Below the pieces are notes generated by a model. It searched no databases and was not told the DNA's origin. It was given only the letters and a program-made list of their open reading frames with translations. Positions 1-3,893 of a stretch of 5,771 bases of DNA are shown here, one piece after another; the stretch's first letter is position 1; every line of letters starts with the position of its first letter. The stretch spans positions 1 through 5,771 of the forward strand of contig JADFNA010000131.1 in the NCBI GenBank assembly GCA_022563625.1, given 5' to 3'. This DNA comes from Candidatus Zixiibacteriota bacterium. GTDB taxonomy: Bacteria; Zixibacteria; MSB-5A5; GN15; JACZUZ01. The translations under genes were made by a program, and so were the position numbers.

Positions 1-121
1 TTTTGAGCCAAGTCGCCAGGACAAACTGATCGTCAATGTCCAAGGACTCTCCGAGTTCTTGTGCTTTGCTCTCGCGAGGATTCTGCGTATAATAACAGTT
101 GACATCTGCATCGATAGGCAT
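1..121 (-). CDS. Possible 5' end of a leftward gene of unknown function (partial)
   Basis: Read on the minus strand, an ATG at 121-119 opens a frame of 40 codons that continues past the left edge of the window. It begins MPIDADVNCYYTQNP and continues with the charged, helix-like stretch ESKAQELGESLDIDDQFVLA, ending in TWLK at the edge. The composition is more protein-like than the competing plus-strand frame over the same bases. The alternation of a short helix, a turn and a second helix loosely recalls a helix-turn-helix, but that is only a resemblance. No good Shine-Dalgarno sequence precedes the ATG. The frame is open upstream of the ATG for about 20 codons to a stop, so the true start could differ. 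The rightward promoter at 99-127 would lie inside its first codons, which is unusual. It may be a chance frame or a gene remnant. Confidence 0.3.
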   Translation of the reverse strand, partial: MPIDADVNCYYTQNPRESKAQELGESLDIDDQFVLATWLK

Positions 122-127
122 TATTCT
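99..127 (+). promoter_or_regulatory. Sigma-70-type promoter for gene 1
   Basis: A perfect -35 box TTGACA (99-104) is followed after exactly 17 bases by TATTCT (122-127), which matches the -10 consensus at five of six positions. Transcription would begin near 134, leaving a leader of about 330 nt before the start at 466. A separate TATAAT lies just upstream at 88-93 with a poor -35 (TTGCTC, 66-71), so an overlapping second start is possible. The bases around the -35, AGTTGACA then TCTG, are nearly repeated at the promoter at 3369-3397. Confidence 0.65.
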
Positions 128-230
128 CGTTCTAGTTGGGAATCTTGTACGGACTTTTCCGACACGACCTTTGCTACGTTATTTTATTTGAGCCACCAGC
201 CTGTTTCACTCAAGCAGCTTGTATTAACCG

Positions 231-250
231 CCGTCAGTAGCCGTCAGTAG
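231..250 (+). repeat. 10-bp tandem repeat in the gene 1 leader
   Basis: CCGTCAGTAG occurs twice in perfect tandem (231-240 and 241-250), followed by a third partial copy CCGTtgG at 251-257. It lies in the untranslated leader between the promoter at 99-127 and gene 1. It could be simple slippage or part of a leader structure; the sequence alone does not decide. Confidence 0.6.
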
Positions 251-259
251 CCGTTGGTA

Positions 260-292
260 CCGGCATCAGGGGCTTGAATTCAAGTAGGCCGG
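260..292 (+). other. Palindrome and possible stem-loop in the gene 1 leader
   Basis: CTTGAATTCAAG at 273-284 is a perfect 12-bp palindrome. It is flanked by CCGGC (260-264) and GCCGG (288-292), which are complementary, so the RNA could form an outer 5-bp stem, an asymmetric internal loop and an inner hairpin. The half-site CTTGAATT recurs at 413-420, where TTGAA (414-418) and TTCAA (424-428) form another inverted repeat shortly before the ribosome site of gene 1. As DNA these could be operator sites; as RNA, leader structures. The intervening leader (128-450) holds no other convincing gene. Confidence 0.4.
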
Positions 293-465
293 ACGTATGC
301 CCGCGACAGAAATTTATAACGAGGCAGAAAGGAGTGTTGGAAATTGGCACTAAGTTTGATTGCTTTTAATCAAGGGAATGAGATTGAACTATTTATTGCT
401 CAAGTATCTGTGCTTGAATTGAGTTCAAACTTTTGCGCAGACAAAGGGCAGGAGGGAAATGAAAA

Positions 466-2715
466 ATGTTTAGAAAGTGTTCATGGACAGCGCTCCTTTT
501 CGTGTATGCCGCTGTGGCGCTACCAATTACTGCGAATGCCACAACTTGGACAAAACTACATTACAAGCTCTCGCACGATACCGCCTTCATACCGGGAACA
601 ATGGTGACGGCCAGCGCCGCTGATACGGCTGTAATCGAGTTTAGCATAAGGGTTGACACGGCCGCCGGCACAATCATGGAAACAATCGATGCAGTGATAG
701 TATATAACACTGACTCATTGACGTACGTAAGCGCGGCGAAGGACGGCGCCAATTGGTCGGGTACTTTCGGCATTGATGATTCAACTACCCCGGGTGAGTT
801 GGTTCTGATATTTGAACTTGGAAACTTTTCCATCCCGGGCGACAACGGCTTCGATATCTTTGCCACAATAAAGTTTGTTCCCGCATGTAACCCTGATTTA
901 ATCACCATGGGACTCAATTTCTCTGAGGTCGAATCCGAAAATGAGATTGGGTTAGACGGCGGATTTATGAGATCACCCGCTGTCGGCAATTATAACAGCG
1001 GGTCAGTGACAATCGGTGATTACATCACTACGATTATAATCAGTGATACGACTGTGTCAAATTCAGCCAACTCGGTTATGTTGTTGCCCGTGCATATGAC
1101 GGCCAATTATAAAGTTAAAGAGATAAACCAGATAATCGTTTACGATACCCTATTGCTAACATATGATAGTGTAATAAATGAAATCTGGGCATTTTACGAC
1201 ACTTCATCTTCCAAAGATACCATCTACCTTTCGTTTAGCGATATCTCGGCAAATAGTTTTGATGACACCAGAGTTTACTTAATCGGTTTTACAATTAAAT
1301 GCGACCTCGCTACCGATGGTCCCACCAATGTTTCTGTGGTTGATGATTCTACCGTTCTCAATACAGTTTGTTTCATTTATTTCCCTGCCGACACTATTCA
1401 CAACGGAAGCGTGGCGCTTGCCGATTCTGCCTTTATCACGGTGGACAGAGTGGACACTGAGACTAATGTCGTCGGTATGCAGACCGATGGTAAGAAGTTC
1501 CGTTGGAGTTTGAAACTTCTCAACACTTTTGCGGCAGGCAATCCAGCTGACTCCGAACATATAGGAAGGCTCTCCTTTAATGTTAATATGGGAGCAGCCG
1601 GTTTTGGAGCTATCGCTGGCGATGTTGATAGCACACTCGGATTGTTTAAGTTCAGTTGCAATGATGATCCGGGACTGATCAACATTAACCAGGAAGACAG
1701 CAGCGGTCTTGACAATTACCGGGGTCCTTCGGCCACCGCAACCCACTTGCTGGCCTTCAGATCGCGCTGGAACGCTACCGGCTATACTCCAACTGACTTT
1801 GACGATCGTTTTATCACCCCAAAGTTTACGCATGCTGGCCATACTTCGAATAATACAGTTGTCACCGATACGGCGAGCGCCGCATGTGTTTCAGCCGATT
1901 CAGCTAACGGTCTGCTGACCTGGGATGATTTTGATGACACGCTGGAGATCGTCATGGGTGAGTTTGTAGCCATTGGGGGAACCTCGACGACCTCGCCGTG
2001 TACTGTTGGCAGCCTTTTTGTGCGCAGCAATTTCGACCTGGATTCATTCTTAGTCGATATCGGGACCCCCGCAAACTCTTGCATATACGCCGTACAGTCC
2101 CAACGAACCGGCGTCACCTACTCAACCACCGGTGATGGCACTTTTAGTGTCGTCACCACCAGCAGCTTTGTGAAAATTGATTCAAGCTTGGACCTGACAT
2201 TGGTCGCCACCATGAGTGTCGGGATAAAGGGTGGCTGCTTAGGCGGGAAACAGCTTGGCGTCCCTATCTGGCTCAGCTCTCCGCACATGTTTAGCTCATG
2301 GAATGCCGAGGAGTATTCTACGACGACGAATGGCGCAGCATCAGCCAAATGCCCTAACTCTGGCTTTGGTGAGGATTGTGGATGCTTCTCTTGTGGTTCC
2401 TGTGGTGGAGGTGGAGCAATCCCCAAAGATGCTAATGATGGGACTCTTCTGCCAACTGAATTTGCGCTGCGTCAAAACTTCCCCAACCCGTTTAATCCGG
2501 TGACAAAGATTTCACTGGATATGCCGGTTTCGTCCGAATGGACCATTACGATTTACAATGTTCAGGGACAGAAGATTGAAGAGTTTACGGGAGAATCCTC
2601 CGCTGGCACAGTCGTTGTCGAGTGGGATGCGTCTAATTATGCATCGGGGATTTACCTCTACAGAGCTCGCGCCGGCTCATTCGTCGAGACGCGCAAGATG
2701 ACGCTGCTGAAATAG
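466..2715 (+). CDS. Secreted multi-module cohesin-like protein with T9SS type A sorting domain
   Basis: This 749-residue protein is probably exported and anchored at, or released from, the cell surface. The start is fixed: an in-frame TGA lies at 460-462, and GGAGGG (451-456) sits about 10 bases before the ATG. Residues 1-25 form a signal peptide (basic FRK, hydrophobic core, cleavage after ANA). Residues about 45-185 and 186-325 read as two beta-sandwich modules of the cohesin type, with the patterns DAVIVYNTDSLTYVSA and NQIIVYDTLLLTYDS followed by a late FATIKF or IGFTIK strand. Residues about 326-565 look like a third, longer related module ending in VGSLFVRSNFDLDSFLVDI. A Cys/Gly cluster follows: C629, C638, C640, C643, C646, then four glycines. 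Residues 662-749 are a T9SS type A sorting domain with NFPNPFNP, YNVQGQKI, GIYLYR and a basic end, KMTLLK. In the T9SS family this domain directs passage through the outer membrane and is usually removed. No catalytic motif is visible, so binding or a structural surface role is inferred. The gene ends just before a strong terminator. Confidence 0.9.
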   Translation: MFRKCSWTALLFVYAAVALPITANATTWTKLHYKLSHDTAFIPGTMVTASAADTAVIEFSIRVDTAAGTIMETIDAVIVYNTDSLTYVSAAKDGANWSGTFGIDDSTTPGELVLIFELGNFSIPGDNGFDIFATIKFVPACNPDLITMGLNFSEVESENEIGLDGGFMRSPAVGNYNSGSVTIGDYITTIIISDTTVSNSANSVMLLPVHMTANYKVKEINQIIVYDTLLLTYDSVINEIWAFYDTSSSKDTIYLSFSDISANSFDDTRVYLIGFTIKCDLATDGPTNVSVVDDSTVLNTVCFIYFPADTIHNGSVALADSAFITVDRVDTETNVVGMQTDGKKFRWSLKLLNTFAAGNPADSEHIGRLSFNVNMGAAGFGAIAGDVDSTLGLFKFSCNDDPGLININQEDSSGLDNYRGPSATATHLLAFRSRWNATGYTPTDFDDRFITPKFTHAGHTSNNTVVTDTASAACVSADSANGLLTWDDFDDTLEIVMGEFVAIGGTSTTSPCTVGSLFVRSNFDLDSFLVDIGTPANSCIYAVQSQRTGVTYSTTGDGTFSVVTTSSFVKIDSSLDLTLVATMSVGIKGGCLGGKQLGVPIWLSSPHMFSSWNAEEYSTTTNGAASAKCPNSGFGEDCGCFSCGSCGGGGAIPKDANDGTLLPTEFALRQNFPNPFNPVTKISLDMPVSSEWTITIYNVQGQKIEEFTGESSAGTVVVEWDASNYASGIYLYRARAGSFVETRKMTLLK

Positions 2716-2759
2716 CGGCTAGTGAAGGGTCGTATTGTCGCAACGATCCAGTCCGTACG

Positions 2760-2792
2760 AACCCCCGGTCCAGAGTGGCCGGGGGTTTTTTT
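2760..2792 (+). terminator. Rho-independent terminator of gene 1
   Basis: ACCCCCGG (2761-2768) pairs perfectly with CCGGGGGT (2779-2786) around a 10-base loop, and a run of seven T (2786-2792) follows. An extra A-T pair (2760 with 2787) is possible. It lies 45 bases after the stop codon of gene 1. A weaker hairpin precedes it: GGGTCGT (2727-2733) with ACGATCC (2743-2749), one G-U pair. The terminator separates gene 1 from everything downstream. Confidence 0.93.
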
Positions 2793-2909
2793 GATGGAAA
2801 GAGGTAACGGAGTCCAATGCAAGAAGTTGACCTAAAGTGTCAAGATTGCCGGAGGCGAATATTCTCGATGTGTACGAATAGAACATTTTCTAGTTCGGCG
2901 CGGTAAACT

Positions 2910-3208
2910 GGCTTTGGAGCTCAAACTCAATTTGAGGAAGCCCTCACAGACGCGATCGACCCGGCCAACGCGGAAACTTAATCAGCCACGGCGGGTGATG
3001 CTAACAATAATCCGCAGAACAACGCCATCATCGCTGATGCGGTTTTCTTATCGTGAGTATTTCCGCCGGTTGCGAGGCTCCGCCATGCTGACTTCGGGCC
3101 TGAACAAATGGGGACAAGAAGGTCGACATTGCTGATGTTTTCGTCCTGATCGCCCGCTTTTTTGCATACCAAACGGAGCCTGCGAGGGTTTTGGAACGCT
3201 TAGGGTGA
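2910..3208 (+). pseudogene. Decayed dockerin-type I doublet (gene remnant)
   Basis: Two dockerin-like calcium-binding repeats can be read here in two frames. The first, at 2994-3053, reads GDANNNPQNNAIIADAVFLS and ends in TGA at 3054. Its G-D-x-N start and IADAVFL helix are typical of dockerin segments. Shifting by one base near 3052 gives VSISAGCEAPPC (3053-3088), which resembles the linker that usually joins two dockerin repeats. In that same frame, after TGA at 3089 and 3101, comes NGDKKVDIADVFVLIARFF (3107-3163), a good second repeat with N, D, V and D at the expected spacing. The frame ends at TGA 3206-3208. Upstream in the first frame, FEEALTDAIDPANAET (2931-2978) precedes an in-frame TAA at 2979. 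The frame can be traced back to a possible ATG at 2817, past another TAA at 2904. At least one frameshift and several stops make an intact product impossible. In the dockerin family these repeats bind cohesins; here the function is lost. Confidence 0.55.
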
Positions 3209-3368
3209 TAATCTCCAAATTACCGCTTGGCTAGAAGATGGCAAGAAATTCCGCGCCTGGCGCAGAAACTGCGCCGAGGCTGGCGTTTTGTCCTTTGCTG
3301 ATCTCAGCCGGGCCTCGAAAAACTGCATTCCCAGGGCAAAAAGATGCCAAAGATTGTCACTTTTTGAG
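3209..3368. other. Intergenic stretch with a strong GC-rich hairpin and no clear gene
   Basis: The main structure is an inverted repeat at 3255-3280: GCCTGGCGCAG pairs with CTGCGCC, a bulged G at 3276, then AGGC, around a three-base AAA loop. This gives 11 base pairs. TTTT follows at 3286-3289, too short and too distant for a convincing terminator. Both strands have open frames over this stretch: minus strand 3382-3200, 60 codons from ATG; plus strand 3204-3404, without a good start. Neither has a ribosome site and neither is recognised, so neither is called as a gene. Confidence 0.5.
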
Positions 3369-3397
3369 TTGACAACTGACATCTATCTTGTTATTAT
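3369..3397 (+). promoter_or_regulatory. Sigma-70-type promoter upstream of gene 2
   Basis: TTGACA (3369-3374), exactly 17 bases, then TATTAT (3392-3397), five of six matches to the -10 consensus. Transcription would start near 3404, giving a leader of about 490 nt before the start of gene 2 at 3894. The -35 sits inside a palindrome AGTTGACAACT (3367-3377), which could be an operator half. The same bases with one change (AGTTGACATCT) surround the -35 of the promoter at 99-127. Confidence 0.65.
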
Positions 3398-3458
3398 CTT
3401 GTAGCTACAGGTTTTTGGGACTGCCTAAGACTACATTATTCAGATACTTCAGTAAACG

Positions 3459-3566
3459 GTGATCAAATCAGTGTTCGGCCGCGTCGTCAACAAAGCTAAA
3501 GACATCAAAGACATCATAGTCAGACAGACGCGCTGTACCATGTCCCCTCAGCTAACGCGCTTATGA
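3459..3566 (+). CDS. Short hypothetical ORF in the gene 2 leader (doubtful)
   Basis: A GTG at 3459, directly after an in-frame TAA at 3453, opens 35 codons ending in TGA at 3564. The peptide begins with I-K-S-V-F-G-R-V-V after the start and continues NKAKDIKDIIVRQTRC. It is basic and could form an amphipathic helix. No Shine-Dalgarno sequence precedes the GTG, and no family is recognised. Inside it, AAAGACATC is repeated in perfect tandem (3498-3506 and 3507-3515), giving the repeated KDI. It could be a leader peptide, a remnant of a longer gene or a chance frame. Confidence 0.2.
   Translation: MIKSVFGRVVNKAKDIKDIIVRQTRCTMSPQLTRL
3498..3515 (+). repeat. 9-bp tandem repeat in the gene 2 leader
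   Basis: AAAGACATC occurs twice in perfect tandem. The 9-base unit keeps the reading frame of the short frame at 3459-3566, where it encodes K-D-I twice. The leader of gene 1 also holds a short tandem repeat (231-250), but of a different sequence. Confidence 0.6.
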
Positions 3567-3668
3567 GCGCCGCCCGACGGTGACAGGCAAACCCTCACAG
3601 AAACGTAAATAACTAGAGCAAAGATCAAGAAGGAATCTGGCCAGGGGAATTCTCACGGTCGAGAATCC

Positions 3669-3852
3669 ATGGCCAACACGTTAGCGAAGGAGGACAGTAC
3701 AAAGAAATTGCAGGATAGAAGTTTTTTCTGACAGGCAGGTCCAAGCCCTGGATGCGTTACAGGGCGATATTGGTTCTTCCTCTCAGAGTAGAGATTTTAG
3801 AAGTGAGACAATTTTTCAAAGAATGTTGCAAAGAATTGTTGCAAGTAAATAA
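3669..3852 (+). pseudogene. Small ORF split by a +1 shift at a T6 run; unknown function
   Basis: ATG at 3669 reads MANTLAKEDSTKKLQDRSFF and stops at TGA 3729-3731. If one T of the T6 run at 3722-3727 is skipped or absent, the frame continues from TCT 3727 as S-D-R-Q-V-Q-A-L-D-A-L-Q and on through SSSQSRDFRSETIFQRMLQR to IVASK and TAA at 3850-3852. The joined product would be about 60 residues, hydrophilic and helix-prone, ending 41 bases before the start of gene 2. No strong ribosome site precedes the ATG. Instead a hairpin at 3646-3668 (ATTCTC with GAGAAT plus GG with CC, one bulged A) abuts it. The possibilities are a degraded gene, a sequencing error in the homopolymer, or a real +1 frameshift. 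I do not recognise a family. Confidence 0.3.
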
Positions 3853-3879
3853 ACTGGGATGAACGCTAAAACTTTTATG

Positions 3880-3886
3880 AAAGGAG
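3880..3886 (+). promoter_or_regulatory. Ribosome binding site of gene 2
   Basis: AAAGGAG at 3880-3886 ends seven bases before the ATG at 3894, an ideal distance. It fixes the start of gene 2 and supports ordinary Shine-Dalgarno initiation in this organism. The same heptamer occurs at 328-334 in the leader of gene 1, nine bases before a TTG. Confidence 0.85.
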
Positions 3887-3893
3887 CGTCTAA

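Noticed and set aside
2..250. Plus-strand frame open from the left edge to 250
   Set aside because: It runs through the promoter at 99-127 and into the tandem repeat, and its sequence does not resemble a protein family. The minus-strand frame over 1-121 looks better.
561..2426. Several minus-strand open frames inside gene 1 (for example 989-561, 1842-1279, 2117-1782)
   Set aside because: They lie opposite a convincing plus-strand gene with a signal peptide and recognised domains, have no ribosome sites, and read as low-quality protein.
2817..2906. A 29-codon frame with a CxxC pair (KCQDCRRR), reminiscent of a zinc ribbon
   Set aside because: It has only one CxxC and a further lone Cys, is very short, and ends in TAA. 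It is in frame with the dockerin remnant, so it may belong to that decayed gene.
3200..3382. A 60-codon minus-strand frame with a helical, phage-terminase-small-subunit-like flavour (FFEARLRSAKDKTPASAQFL)
   Set aside because: There is no ribosome site, the frame overlaps a competing plus-strand frame and the strong hairpin, and the resemblance is impressionistic.
2793..3893. CRISPR array, tRNA or insertion sequence in the intergenic region
   Set aside because: There is no regularly spaced repeat set, no cloverleaf with a TTCGA-type arm, and no transposase frame or matched terminal inverted repeats.
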